Source: Candidatus Sumerlaeota bacterium
Lineage (GTDB): Bacteria; Sumerlaeota; Sumerlaeia; MWCT01; JAUWMI01
NCBI GenBank assembly: GCA_030613245.1
Contig: JAUWMI010000022.1
Span: forward strand, 1 to 64,000
Length of the DNA stretch: 64,000 nt
Reading direction: 5' to 3'
Part shown: positions 53,782-62,814 of the stretch, piece by piece
Numbering within the stretch: position 1 is the first letter of the stretch
How the letters are laid out: every line of letters starts with the position of its first letter
Position numbers and translations under genes: made by a program
Notes under the pieces: generated by a model
Told to the model about the DNA's origin: nothing
The model's input: the letters and a program-made list of their open reading frames with translations, nothing else
The model's database searches: none

Positions 53782-55392
53782 TCAGCTTGACCCTTTGTCC
53801 GTCTTACGGCGTTTGAATCGGCGCTCTTCATTCTTAAGCAGTGTATATTCCACACTGTCTACAATTGCGCGCCAGCTTGCCTCAATAATATTTTCTGATA
53901 CGCCGACAGTGCCCCATTCATTCTTCCCATCAGAGGTTTCGATCAGGACCCGCACCTTAGCAGCAGTTCCTTCTTTAGGGTCAATCACGCGCACTTTGAA
54001 ATCGGACAATTGAATGTTGCGCAATTCTGGATAGCTTTCACTCAGGGCCTTGCGTAGTGCGCGATCCAGAGCATTTACCGGGCCGTCGCCATCAGAGGCC
54101 GTGTGCTTGAGCTCACCGTTGATTAGAAGCTTAATCGTGGCTTCAGTTAAACAAGGCTCCTTCGGGCCACGTTTTTCGATAATCACCCGAAATCCCTGTA
54201 GATCGAAAAACGTTTTATGCTTACCCAGCGCCTTCTTTAGCAGCACTTCAAACGAGCCTTCGGCCGCCTCGAACTGATAGCCTTCATCTTCCATCTCTTT
54301 AATATCGGCCAACAATCCGCGCGTTTCCTCGCTCGCAGTGGACAGATCAATGCCTAACTCCTCGGCTTTTGACTGAATGTTGCTCTTGCCGGAAAGTTCC
54401 GATACCAGAATGTGCCGCTTATTGCCGACGAGCTCCGGCTTGATGTGCTCGTACGTTTGTGGATTGCGAAGTACCGCACTAACATGCACCCCACCCTTGT
54501 GGGAGAACACGTAGCGGCCAACGTAAGGATGGCGCGGATTTGGAATCAGGTTGGCCACTTCATTGACAAAATGCGAGACCTCGGTCAGTTTACGTAGCTG
54601 CACCCGCGGGATGCAGCGTTTCTTGTATTTGAGAACCAGGCTCGGAATGATTTGAATCAGGTCAGCATTTCCGCAACGCTCGCCAAAGCCGTTGATTGTA
54701 CCCTGCACGTGGTTTGCTCCATAATTAATCGCAATCAGGGAGTTCGACACAGCCAGGCCGGCATCGTTGTGGGCGTGGATACCCAGCGGGCTCCCTATCA
54801 CTCGTTGCACCTGCTCCATTATGGTGGGAATCTCGGTAGACATGGTGCCGCCATTAGTATCGCACAGAACAATGGTATCAGCGCCTGCCTCAGCAGCCAC
54901 TAGAATTGTTTTCAGCGCGTAGTCAGGATTGCTCTTGTAACCATCAAAAAAATGTTCCGCGTCATAAATCACTTCCTTGCCCTTGCTTTTCAGATAGGCA
55001 ATAGAGTCGTGAATAATATTTACATTTTCGTCGAGCGAGATGCGAAGGGCATCGCGCACGTGCAGATCCCAGGTTTTGCCAAAGATCGTGACCACAGGGG
55101 TGTCTGCCTCAATGAGGGCGGCAATATTGGAGTCAAGGGACGCTTTGGATTTTGCACGACAGGTACTCCCGAACGCCGAGAGGCGCGCCTTCTTGAGTTC
55201 TACTACCTTCATACGGTGGAAGAACCGAATGGCTTTGGGATTCGATCCAGGCCAGCCCCCTTCTATGTAATCCAGGCCAAATTCGTCCAGCTTCTGGGCT
55301 ATACGAATCTTGTCCTGCAGCGAAAATGAAATCCCTTCGCTTTGTTCGCCATCGCGCAACGTTGTGTCATACAGGTAGATGTCTTTTTTCAT
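53782..55392 (-). CDS. cimA: (R)-citramalate synthase CimA
   Basis: It condenses pyruvate and acetyl-CoA to citramalate, the threonine-independent entry to isoleucine synthesis. The 536-residue protein has a DRE-TIM metallolyase barrel (LYDTTLRDGEQSEGISFS; metal-site histidines in IHAHNDAG). The C-terminal LeuA-dimer-type regulatory domain from about 420 is the usual site of isoleucine feedback. Length and SFSLQDK identify CimA rather than 2-isopropylmalate synthase. ATG 55392 is preferred over a TTG at 55401. No ilv or leu genes are adjacent. Confidence 0.92.
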   Translation of the reverse strand: MKKDIYLYDTTLRDGEQSEGISFSLQDKIRIAQKLDEFGLDYIEGGWPGSNPKAIRFFHRMKVVELKKARLSAFGSTCRAKSKASLDSNIAALIEADTPVVTIFGKTWDLHVRDALRISLDENVNIIHDSIAYLKSKGKEVIYDAEHFFDGYKSNPDYALKTILVAAEAGADTIVLCDTNGGTMSTEIPTIMEQVQRVIGSPLGIHAHNDAGLAVSNSLIAINYGANHVQGTINGFGERCGNADLIQIIPSLVLKYKKRCIPRVQLRKLTEVSHFVNEVANLIPNPRHPYVGRYVFSHKGGVHVSAVLRNPQTYEHIKPELVGNKRHILVSELSGKSNIQSKAEELGIDLSTASEETRGLLADIKEMEDEGYQFEAAEGSFEVLLKKALGKHKTFFDLQGFRVIIEKRGPKEPCLTEATIKLLINGELKHTASDGDGPVNALDRALRKALSESYPELRNIQLSDFKVRVIDPKEGTAAKVRVLIETSDGKNEWGTVGVSENIIEASWRAIVDSVEYTLLKNEERRFKRRKTDKGSS

Positions 55393-55517
55393 GACTGCCA
55401 ATCCTCCCTATTCCCGCTGGCCGGTACTGTATGTATCATAGCGTATTTCATTAAAATCTCAGACGATCTCCGCTGGTTGGTCTGGTGAATCTACCGTGGG
55501 TGCTGAAGAAAGCCAGC

Positions 55518-55970
55518 TCATTTTTTCAGGAGGGCTTTCAATTCGTCGGAGAACTCACTGACGTCCCGGAACTGTCGGTAAACTGAGGCAAATCGTACGT
55601 AGGCGACCTCGTCGAGATCCTTCAATCGTTTCAAGATCATTTCGCCGATTTTCAGGGAGCTGACTTCTTTATCCATCTCATTATAGAGGGTTTTTTCGAC
55701 GAAGTTCACGATTTTCTCGATGTCCTGAAGCGCCACAGGACGTTTCTCGCACGCCTTACGAATCCCATTCAGAATTTTCTGTGGGTCAAAGGTCTCGCGT
55801 TTGCCGTCCCGCTTGATTACCATTAGCGGGATCTTTTCAATAACTTCAAATGTGGTGAAACGTCGGCGACAACTCAGACATTCGCGTCGGCGACGAACTG
55901 ATTCCCCATTCTGGCACAGCCGGGAGTTGACGACTTTATCCTTCACGTTACCGCAGTAAGGACATTGCAT
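55518..55970 (-). CDS. nrdR: Transcriptional repressor NrdR
   Basis: A 150-residue ATP/dATP-sensing repressor of ribonucleotide reductase genes. The N-terminal zinc ribbon is MQCPYCGN...[17 protein letters not shown]. The ATP-cone domain ([31 protein letters not shown]) fills the rest. No nrd gene is in the window. AGAGG precedes the ATG. Confidence 0.96.
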   Translation of the reverse strand: MQCPYCGNVKDKVVNSRLCQNGESVRRRRECLSCRRRFTTFEVIEKIPLMVIKRDGKRETFDPQKILNGIRKACEKRPVALQDIEKIVNFVEKTLYNEMDKEVSSLKIGEMILKRLKDLDEVAYVRFASVYRQFRDVSEFSDELKALLKK

Positions 55971-56104
55971 ATGGTACCTCTCTCTGTGCTGTTGAGCTTT
56001 ATGATCTCCTCTAAACGAACAAATACGCCGGGGATGTAAGACGACCTGCGCCTAAGCGCTTTATTGTCATTTAACATCAATGAAGAAAGATACAGCAGTA
56101 CATC

Positions 56105-56437
56105 TTAGCCACTATGCTTCTCTATTGCGCTTTTCAGCACCTCTTTTGGCACTGCACCTACAATGCGCTCCTTAACCTCGCCGCCTTTGACAAGGATGAC
56201 AGTTGGAATGCTCTGAATGCTGAAATGTATTGCTGTCTTCTGATTTTCGTCAACATTCAGCTTTCCCACTTTCAGTTTGCCCTGGTATTCGTTGGCCAGC
56301 TCCTCGATGATCGGTCCTACGCGCAGACACGGACCGCACCATGGTGCCCAAAAATCAATTAATACCGGTAACTCGCTTTTGACCACCTCGGCCTCAAAGT
56401 TATCGTCGGTAAATAACACAATATTTTCGCCCGCCAT
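56105..56437 (-). CDS. trxA: Thioredoxin
   Basis: A 110-residue cytoplasmic disulfide reductase with the active site WAPWCGPC and the cis-Pro in IQSIPTVIL. GGAGG lies 6 nt before ATG 56437; an in-frame ATG 24 nt earlier is less likely. It could supply electrons to the DsbD encoded at 11.9 kb. Confidence 0.95.
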   Translation of the reverse strand: MAGENIVLFTDDNFEAEVVKSELPVLIDFWAPWCGPCLRVGPIIEELANEYQGKLKVGKLNVDENQKTAIHFSIQSIPTVILVKGGEVKERIVGAVPKEVLKSAIEKHSG

Positions 56438-56558
56438 TTTTTCCTCCAGCCAGAAGTTCAAAGAATGTCTAGGTAACTGTAATAATTCTGGTCGTCAAGT
56501 CAAGTTAAATAACAGCAAATTCTCTTGTTAAGGAAAATCTATGAGCGGGAAACAAGTC

Positions 56559-57299
56559 TCACAGGGTCTCAATCGCTGATATTGCTTCCTCTAACCTTAT
56601 TCTGCCGCTGTATAATGCCTTTCCTACAATTACTCCTGTTATGTTAGGACGCTTCAGACGTCCGATCGCCAACACATCATCAATGCTGCTGATTCCGCCC
56701 GAAGCAATGACGCTGCACTGAACTTGCTGGGCCAGGGTGTCAATGCCGGCGAGGTTGGGGCCAGTGAGCATTCCATCGCACTTTATATCAGTATAAATAA
56801 TGGTAGAGACTCCTGAAGAGGCAACTCTGCCGGCGAAGCTAACTGCGTCATCGGCCTCCAGTTCCTGCCAGCCTTTTACCGCTACCTTCCCTTCTCGCGC
56901 GTCAATGCCCACTGCAATTTTCTCTCCGTATTGGGCGACTAAAGTACGCAAGAACTCAGGAGATTCGTATGCTTTAGTTCCCAGCACGACACGATCAATA
57001 CCTAAATGGAGCACCTTGGCGACATGCTCCAGATCGCGAAGCCCGCCGCCAAATTGTATGCGCACCTGCACGTTCTGGCGAATCTTTTTCACCACATCAA
57101 GATTCTGTGGCGTGCCCTGAAACGCCCCATCAAGGTCTACAATGTGGATTATTTCTGCTCCTGCCGCCTCCCAACGCCTTGCAATTTCCACCGGGTCGTT
57201 GGAGTAGATGGTCTTTTGTGTCTTCTGGCCCTGTATTAATCTGACACAATTGCCAGCCATAAGGTCAATGGCTGGGATGACCGTAAGGCCTTTTGCCAT
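56559..57299 (-). CDS. hisA: Phosphoribosylformimino-5-aminoimidazole carboxamide ribotide isomerase HisA
   Basis: Fourth step of histidine synthesis, an Amadori rearrangement of ProFAR to PRFAR. The 246-residue (beta/alpha)8 barrel has catalytic aspartates in IPAIDLMAGNCVRL and YTDIKCDGML, and phosphate loops QFGGGLR and ASGGISS. It supplies the substrate of HisF (5.6 kb), but the two genes are 50 kb apart in the same orientation. Confidence 0.96.
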   Translation of the reverse strand: MAKGLTVIPAIDLMAGNCVRLIQGQKTQKTIYSNDPVEIARRWEAAGAEIIHIVDLDGAFQGTPQNLDVVKKIRQNVQVRIQFGGGLRDLEHVAKVLHLGIDRVVLGTKAYESPEFLRTLVAQYGEKIAVGIDAREGKVAVKGWQELEADDAVSFAGRVASSGVSTIIYTDIKCDGMLTGPNLAGIDTLAQQVQCSVIASGGISSIDDVLAIGRLKRPNITGVIVGKALYSGRIRLEEAISAIETL

Positions 57300-57735
57300 A
57301 CCAGATCCTTTGTAAGGTTGTAAAATGTAAGGATTTATAGCACATTCGGGACAATGTCAAACCCTTTTTTTTGGACGTCCCAAAAGGCAACTGAATGAAG
57401 AGTTTTTCCTCGTGGTGCTAATGTGCGTTGTGACAGTTGAAGAACACCTTGTTCCAATAGCATGGGATGCACAAAGCCGCAACAGCGCCTTTCGTCAGTG
57501 AAAAAAGTGGATGAAGCTCCTGGCGAGAAAAGGTTGAAAACTGCGCCATTCTGGTTAGAGTATAAAAACAGTTGACTTATGGAACGCAAAAAGTTTTACT
57601 CGGATAGTTCATCTATAAAGAGTTAGCGCTTGTAAAGCGCGACATTCTCTAGGATCCGGATTGATTTGCCCTAATGGCTGCTTGCTTTAAGTTTTGCAGT
57701 AGTCGAATTACGCCTAATCAGAGGTCATCAGGCTC
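57300..57735. other. Divergent intergenic region
   Basis: This 436-nt region lies between hisA (-) and the plus-strand glycan cluster. It must carry promoters for both, but I cannot point to a convincing -35/-10 pair. An 84-codon minus frame at 57335-57589 has no protein-like features. Confidence 0.5.
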
Positions 57736-59157
57736 TTGAACGCCTCGGTCTCCCGATTGCTCCATAAGCTCCTCCTCGTTCACGTGGCGCTCCTACTGTT
57801 TTTAACGCCACTTTTCCTTTTGCCTCGTCTGGCGACATACAATCCTGTTATTGATTCCAAGAAGCTGATTGCATTATTTCTCCTGTGCTCCTTTTTTCTT
57901 TTCTATTGCATCCGTATTCTGGTTGTGGGCGTTCCGCGCTTTCAGGTGACGCTGGTGAACGTATCGGTAGGACTGTTGCTAGTGTCTGTGATAATTGCAT
58001 GTGTGGCGTCAGGAAACGTGATCTATTGCTTTCAAGAGGCGTTGATTTCCATCTTCCTGCTGGGATTGTTCTTTGTACTTCAACCGCTCCTGACAGGACA
58101 TCGGGAGATTAATAAGTTGCAACTGGTAGCGATACTGGCTGCCGTCCTCGTCAGCATATACGGCTTGCTTCAGTATTTCAATCTGAACGTGCTAGCCAGC
58201 GTGTTTCCCTACGTGCGTCCGAGCAAAGAGAGCCGGAACTTTATCTTATCAACCATCGGCAATCCTGAGTACCTGGGCGGCTACCTGGCGCCATTTGCCG
58301 TTATGTTGATTCCGCAGCTGCTGGCGCATCGCAAAGTAATGGCCCGCTTCATCAGGGCTCTAGCGTTTGTCCTGTTTGCATTCGTAATGCTTCTGACGGG
58401 TGCGCGCGGCGCATGGCTCGGGATGCTTGGCGGCGCTCTGTTTGTTGCATATTGGATAGTGCGCTGGAAGCCGTTGCGTATTTCGCTACGCGCTGGCTGG
58501 CTTTTTGTGATTTTAGGAGCGATAGTGGTTTTGCTGCTGGTTGTCTTTTCGTTTCCTAATCCAATTAATACGCGCGACGCACGGGTAATGGGTCGCTTCA
58601 AGGAGCTGACTGATCCGAGATCAGAATCCATCAAACAGCGCATTCTGTTTTATGCAATCTGTGCTGAGATGATTGGCGACCGTCCGATTGTGGGTTTTGG
58701 AGAGGGCATGTTTCAGGTTAACTTCTACGAGTACGTGAAGCGGCTCGTTGAGAAAGATGAACGAGCGGGTATGACACTATTTGCGATTGATCTGGAAAAC
58801 CGTGTGGCTGAACATGCGCATAATGATTATTTGCAATTTTGGGTCGAGCGTGGCAGCATTGGGCTTTTCCTCTTTGTCCTGTTGCTGCTGGCGTACTTTT
58901 TGGCGGTGAACGGTCAGCTGCGTACTGCTCATTGCGGCAGCGCGGTCTGGCTTCTTCAGCTGAGTCTGAGCGGCGCAATCGTCTGCCTGCTGATTAGCAG
59001 CACGTTTAGCTTTCCCCTGCATTTGCCTACTCGAGCGTCGCTCTTCTGGATTCTGCTTTGTATGAGTGTATGTTTAGCATTTCCGGCTTCTCGAAATGAT
59101 GCTACAGGCAGGGATGCCTGTGCTACTAATGTAGGGCCGCGAGGCGATGAGGCGTAG
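57736..59157 (+). CDS. O-antigen ligase/polymerase (WaaL-like) membrane protein
   Basis: A 473-residue polytopic protein with about ten membrane helices and a large periplasmic loop. The loop holds the O-antigen ligase signature EHAHNDYLQFWVERGSIGL, with the conserved His-Asn-Asp. It is predicted to join or polymerise glycans on the outer face of the inner membrane. The start is a TTG, 11 nt after GAGG; no ATG exists nearby. The last 18 or so residues (ATGRDACAT, NVGPRGDEA) are encoded by a palindromic repeat and are probably not ancestral. It begins the plus-strand run to the window end. Confidence 0.88.
   Translation: MNASVSRLLHKLLLVHVALLLFLTPLFLLPRLATYNPVIDSKKLIALFLLCSFFLFYCIRILVVGVPRFQVTLVNVSVGLLLVSVIIACVASGNVIYCFQEALISIFLLGLFFVLQPLLTGHREINKLQLVAILAAVLVSIYGLLQYFNLNVLASVFPYVRPSKESRNFILSTIGNPEYLGGYLAPFAVMLIPQLLAHRKVMARFIRALAFVLFAFVMLLTGARGAWLGMLGGALFVAYWIVRWKPLRISLRAGWLFVILGAIVVLLLVVFSFPNPINTRDARVMGRFKELTDPRSESIKQRILFYAICAEMIGDRPIVGFGEGMFQVNFYEYVKRLVEKDERAGMTLFAIDLENRVAEHAHNDYLQFWVERGSIGLFLFVLLLLAYFLAVNGQLRTAHCGSAVWLLQLSLSGAIVCLLISSTFSFPLHLPTRASLFWILLCMSVCLAFPASRNDATGRDACATNVGPRGDEA
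59104..59121. repeat. ACAGGCA/TGCCTGT hairpin forming a C-terminus
   Basis: A 7-bp perfect stem with a 4-nt loop inside the last codons of the ligase gene, followed by GTAGGGCCGCGAGGCG, a degenerate relative of the GTAGGGGCG family. Translation gives ATGRDACAT, a tail that I recall at repeat-extended protein ends in other uncultured-phylum genomes. Confidence 0.7.
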
Positions 59158-59159
59158 CT

Positions 59160-60311
59160 GTGAAAGTGCTTTTTCTTCTGAACGCTTATGAGGAAGACGG
59201 ACCTGGATTGTTGATCTTTTCAATTATTCAAGAAATGCAACGCTCTGGCGCAGTTGCATGTTCCACGGTGGCACTGTCGCGAGGAGGGCCGCTGCAAGAG
59301 CGATTTGACGCGCTCGGAGTGCCTACAGCCCTGGTGGGGATGAAAAGCGTTTGTGACATTGCAGCGATCGGGCGATTTATTCGGCATCTAAAACAGGAGC
59401 GCTGCAGCGTGCTTCATACAAACCTCATCCGGGCCGACCTGATTGGTCGGATGGCGGCCAAGCTGGCCGGGGTTCCAATTATCGTGACTACGGAGCACGG
59501 CATTCACACGTGGGATGTGAAAGGTCGGATTGTGAAATGGCTGGTGCGTTTTTTGTATCGTTTGACAACGCGGTTTACCGATCGAATTATTGCAGTCTCC
59601 GAGTTTGTAGCACAGGATCTCAGGCGTAATGGCATTTCGGATGTGAAGATCACACGCATCTATAACGGGATTAATACTGATCCGTACCATCCGCTGCCGG
59701 AGGAGCAACGGCATGAACTTAGCCCATACCTGGCAGACTGGGAGGTGCAGCATCTGGTCGGGGTTATAGGCAATATGGTGGCGCTGAAGGGACACGCCTG
59801 GTGTGTTCAGGCGATTCCTGCGATTGTCGCGCAGCACCCTGACACGCTCTTTGTCTTCGTTGGCAAAGGACCGCTGCGTCAGGAGATCCAGCAAATGGTG
59901 AGCTCTCTTGGTCTTGAGAAGCATGTGCGGTTTACGGGGCATCTGTCGGCATTGTTGCCACGGCTTATGGGATCGCTTGACGTGTTGGTTCAGCCGAGTC
60001 TGGTAGAATCGTTCGGATTGGCAGTTGTGGAAGCTCAGGCATGTGGGGTGCCGGTAGTTGCCACAAGAGTAGGAGGATTGCCCGAGATTGTTGTTGATGG
60101 TGAAACCGGGTTTTTGGTAGCATCAGAAGATTCTGGGGCACTGGCAGACAAGGTCAATGTGCTCCTGAGCAAGCCTGTGCTTGCGCGAAGTATGGGTAGA
60201 AAGGGACGGGAGAAAGTCCTGGCCCAGTTTCAGATTCAGCAGACAGCCAGTGCCTATGCGGAGATTTATCGAAAGTTGGCTAGGGAAAAAGCCATAGACA
60301 GCGAATCATGA
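59160..60311 (+). CDS. GT4 family glycosyltransferase
   Basis: A 383-residue GT-B enzyme for surface glycan assembly. The N-domain shows HTNLIRADLIGRMAAKLAGV and TTEHGIHTW. The C-domain has IGNMVALKGHAWCVQAI, FVGKGPLRQEIQ and QPSLVESFGLAVVEAQACG (the E-x7-E motif is intact). It starts with GTG 2 nt after the ligase stop, so it is translationally coupled. A PGLLIFSIIQEM acceptor-loop variant is near the N-terminus. Confidence 0.93.
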   Translation: MKVLFLLNAYEEDGPGLLIFSIIQEMQRSGAVACSTVALSRGGPLQERFDALGVPTALVGMKSVCDIAAIGRFIRHLKQERCSVLHTNLIRADLIGRMAAKLAGVPIIVTTEHGIHTWDVKGRIVKWLVRFLYRLTTRFTDRIIAVSEFVAQDLRRNGISDVKITRIYNGINTDPYHPLPEEQRHELSPYLADWEVQHLVGVIGNMVALKGHAWCVQAIPAIVAQHPDTLFVFVGKGPLRQEIQQMVSSLGLEKHVRFTGHLSALLPRLMGSLDVLVQPSLVESFGLAVVEAQACGVPVVATRVGGLPEIVVDGETGFLVASEDSGALADKVNVLLSKPVLARSMGRKGREKVLAQFQIQQTASAYAEIYRKLAREKAIDSES

Positions 60312-60331
60312 ATGCCAGGGATACATAACTA

Positions 60332-61330
60332 GTGGCAGACTATCAGGTGCACAGCATTCAGGAGCGACATTATCGGCTGTGGGATGACTTTGTTGCTGCT
60401 TCGCCGCAGGGATGTTTCTACCACACCAGCTGCTGGAAACAGATCATTGATACCGGGACAACGAATATCATGCGTTTGTACGGATGTTTCCTTGGTGGCA
60501 CGCTTGTGGGCGGCTGCACACTGACTGAGAAAGTTCAGCTGGGCCGTCATGCAGCGGTAAACGCCTTGACTACGCCGTATGCCGGGTTTCTGCTGCCGCC
60601 TGCTTCGGGGACGAAGATTTCCGATCAAACCTCCCACGAGCACGCAATTATCTCTGCTTTGAGTCGCTTCCTCGAAGCACGGTTTCATCAGATTACGCTG
60701 TACAATTCGCCGGGACTGGCAGACGTGCGGCCGCTGACGCAGAGCGGCTGGAGCGCGGTGCCGTGTTATACGTATGTGCTGGATATCAGCGAGCCGAGGC
60801 GAGTGTGGGAACGTATGGACGGAAGCGTGCGACAGGCAATTAGGAAAGCCGTGAAACAGCAGTTTCATGTTGGGACGTCCACAGATGTGGATAGCTTTTA
60901 TAGTCTTCTGGACAAGACGCTTGGCAGGCGCCGCTTGCCAAATTTGATTCCCAGGCGCCTGCTTGATACATTGATGCACACCGACAGTCTGAAAGATCGT
61001 CGGCTCTTCCTCACAGCGCAGCCCAAGAGCGGAGGGCTTGCGAGTGGCATTCTGGTGCTGTGGGATCAGACCACAGCCTACTACGCGCTTGCTGCCACTG
61101 ATCCTGCTCTGTACGGTAGCGGTGTCCACTCGCTCTTGATCTGGGAGCTGATTCAGCGTCTTTCACCGGTTGTTGGGATGCTGGATTTCGTTGGTGCGAA
61201 TATTCCCAGTATTGCACGATTTAAAGAAGGGTTCAACCCGCAGCTCGAGACCCATTATTGTGTTGAGAAATGGCGATCCCTTCTATTGAAATGGAGCAAA
61301 CGGCTGGTTCGTCGCCTCAGGGGTTACTGA
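60332..61330 (+). CDS. FemAB-like (GNAT_acetyltransf_6) transferase
   Basis: A 332-residue protein with two GNAT-like halves in the FemAB manner. The conserved segments are FYHTSCWKQII near residue 30, GGTLVGGCTLTEK, AIRKAVKQQFHVG, TTAYYALAATD and the C-terminal NIPSIARFKEGFNPQL (FKxGF is a family mark). Family members add amino acids to peptidoglycan or sugars of surface polymers, or help make exopolysaccharide. It is 20 nt after the GT4 gene and starts with GTG. The acceptor is probably the same glycan. Confidence 0.8.
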   Translation: MADYQVHSIQERHYRLWDDFVAASPQGCFYHTSCWKQIIDTGTTNIMRLYGCFLGGTLVGGCTLTEKVQLGRHAAVNALTTPYAGFLLPPASGTKISDQTSHEHAIISALSRFLEARFHQITLYNSPGLADVRPLTQSGWSAVPCYTYVLDISEPRRVWERMDGSVRQAIRKAVKQQFHVGTSTDVDSFYSLLDKTLGRRRLPNLIPRRLLDTLMHTDSLKDRRLFLTAQPKSGGLASGILVLWDQTTAYYALAATDPALYGSGVHSLLIWELIQRLSPVVGMLDFVGANIPSIARFKEGFNPQLETHYCVEKWRSLLLKWSKRLVRRLRGY

Positions 61331-61492
61331 GGTAGAAAAATTCCTAGCCATTCCCTGGTGCAATGGTGTATGAAGCTGCGCGCGATGTACGCCAAAGACC
61401 AGCAGTGATAAACTGAGCACATTTTTCATGTGGGAGAAAGAATTCATCGTGCGTATTGTCTTGAGAATCTTTCTACAAATGAGGCTGCACTC

Positions 61493-62269
61493 ATGAAGAT
61501 TCATCCGACGGCAATCGTCAGCCCAAAGGCACAGCTGGATACGACAGTGGAAGTTGGTCCATACGCGATAATTGAGGAGAACATAAAGATCGGAGCGCGA
61601 ACAACAGTAATGGCGCATGCTTACATTAGCGGATGGACGGAGATTGGCGAGGATAACCGAATTCACATCGGGGCCGTGATTGGTCATGTTCCGCAATACA
61701 TTGCGTTCAAAGGCCAGAGGTCTTATGTCCGGATCGGCAACGGGAATACGATTCGCGAGTATGTGACGATTCACCGGTCAATTGAAGAGGAGCATGCTAC
61801 GGTGATTGGTGATCGGAACTTTCTCATGGCCATGAGCCATGTGGCGCATGACTGCGTATTGGGGAATGAAATAATACTTGCGAACTCAGTGTTGCTCGCC
61901 GGCCATGTAGCCATTCAGGACAAGGTGATGATTTCAGGCAGTAGTGGGGTGCATCAGTATGTGCGGGTAGGAAGGATTGCCATGGTTTCCGGCCTGACGC
62001 GCGTGGTCAAAGACGTTCCACCGTTCATGATAGTCGAGGGCGAATCCACGGTGCGCGGGTTGAATGTTATCGGGATGCGGCGTGCGAATATCTCCGCAGA
62101 GAATCGCGAGGCCGTGAAGCGCGCATATCGGCTTCTCTACCGGAGCGGCCTAAACTTACCGCATGCGCTGGAGGCCATTCAGGCGGAACCCATATGTGAG
62201 GAAGTCCGGCTGATTGTCGAGTTCATACAGCAGTCGCAGCGGGGGATTTGCAAGCACTACGTGAAATAA
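61493..62269 (+). CDS. lpxA: Acyl-[ACP]-UDP-N-acetylglucosamine O-acyltransferase LpxA
   Basis: First step of lipid A synthesis. The 258-residue left-handed beta-helix protein starts MKIHPTAIVSPKAQLD, has hexapeptide repeats, GHVPQYIAFKG, the catalytic His in MSHVAHDC and the C-terminal helical domain SAENREAVKRAYRLLYRSG. GAGG lies 8 nt before the ATG. Alone among glycosyltransferase genes, with no lpxD, fabZ or lpxB adjoining, it is unusually placed but complete. It shows that the organism has an outer membrane with lipid A. Confidence 0.95.
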   Translation: MKIHPTAIVSPKAQLDTTVEVGPYAIIEENIKIGARTTVMAHAYISGWTEIGEDNRIHIGAVIGHVPQYIAFKGQRSYVRIGNGNTIREYVTIHRSIEEEHATVIGDRNFLMAMSHVAHDCVLGNEIILANSVLLAGHVAIQDKVMISGSSGVHQYVRVGRIAMVSGLTRVVKDVPPFMIVEGESTVRGLNVIGMRRANISAENREAVKRAYRLLYRSGLNLPHALEAIQAEPICEEVRLIVEFIQQSQRGICKHYVK

Positions 62270-62371
62270 CTGGACTTTAGAGCTTTTTCCAAGTGACTTG
62301 AGTGCGGTGAGGCTTTAATGGCGCTATATAAAGGGCATTAAGATACACGAATTTTGAACGATACCTTTATT

Positions 62372-62397
62372 GTAGGCCGCCTTGAGGCGGTCTCTAC
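62372..62397. repeat. GTAGGCCGCC...CTAC palindromic repeat (family of 1346)
   Basis: GTAGGCCGCCTTGAGGCGGT followed by CTCTAC. It shares the GTAG/CTAC ends with the GTAGGGGCG family but has a GCC core. Confidence 0.55.
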
Positions 62398-62417
62398 TTT
62401 GCACCCACCTTTCAAGG

Positions 62418-62501
62418 TGAACCTTCAGGTGGGGTGAAAGTGAAAGTTGGCTAAATAAGAACCACCAGGGTGGTTCACCCTGAAGGGTTCACTCTGAAGG
62501 G
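62418..62501. repeat. Cruciform-like inverted repeat with a 14-bp tandem
   Basis: GTGAACCTTCAGGTGGGGTG at 62418 faces TTCACCCTGAAGGGTTCAC at 62474 as imperfect inverted copies. The second arm is itself a tandem of TTCACCCTGAAGGG and TTCACTCTGAAGGG (62474-62501). ACCAC/GTGGT makes a short hairpin between them. Confidence 0.6.
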
Positions 62502-62573
62502 CGCTTTAGCGTCGCTTATCCACCCGCGGCTTTAGCCATTGAAATCTGAGCACTGAGAGCATATTCCAAAATT

Positions 62574-62710
62574 GTCATGCTGAACGGAATGAAGCATGTC
62601 CAGACGGCGAGATACTGAGCGAAACCGCAGTAGGCGGAGAGCGAAGAATCTTAATAATGAGATCCTTCACTTCGTTCAGGATGACGGGTCAGAAACTCTC
62701 CGACCCGTCA
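62574..62710. repeat. Composite nested-hairpin repeat, copy 2
   Basis: GTCATGCTGAACGGAATGAA pairs with TTCACTTCGTTCAGGATGAC over an interrupted 100-nt stem. A CGGGTC...GACCCG hairpin follows (62685-62708). The order matches the element at 10191-10292, but the sequence has drifted. Confidence 0.65.
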
Positions 62711-62814
62711 AATAAATGGGCAGCCAGGCAAAGCACGTTAGACCTTAGCACTGCAAGACCGGCAGATTCCGGCTGAAAGCCTAGTTCGAGGACGTGCCCT
62801 TTTTCGATCCTGAC

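Larger units (their letters stand above)
62270..62814. other. Repeat-rich intergenic region
   Basis: This 545-nt region contains four separate repeat structures, at 62372, 62418-62492, 62474-62501 and 62574-62710, and no gene. The long minus-strand frame at 62689-63525 is a shadow of the GT2 gene. Confidence 0.7.

Noticed and set aside
57335-57589. An 84-codon minus frame in the hisA/glycan spacer.
   Set aside because: No start context and no protein-like composition.
60329-61129. A 266-codon minus-strand frame opposite the FemAB-like gene.
   Set aside because: Shadow of the plus-strand gene, rich in His/Gln/Arg and without recognisable motifs.
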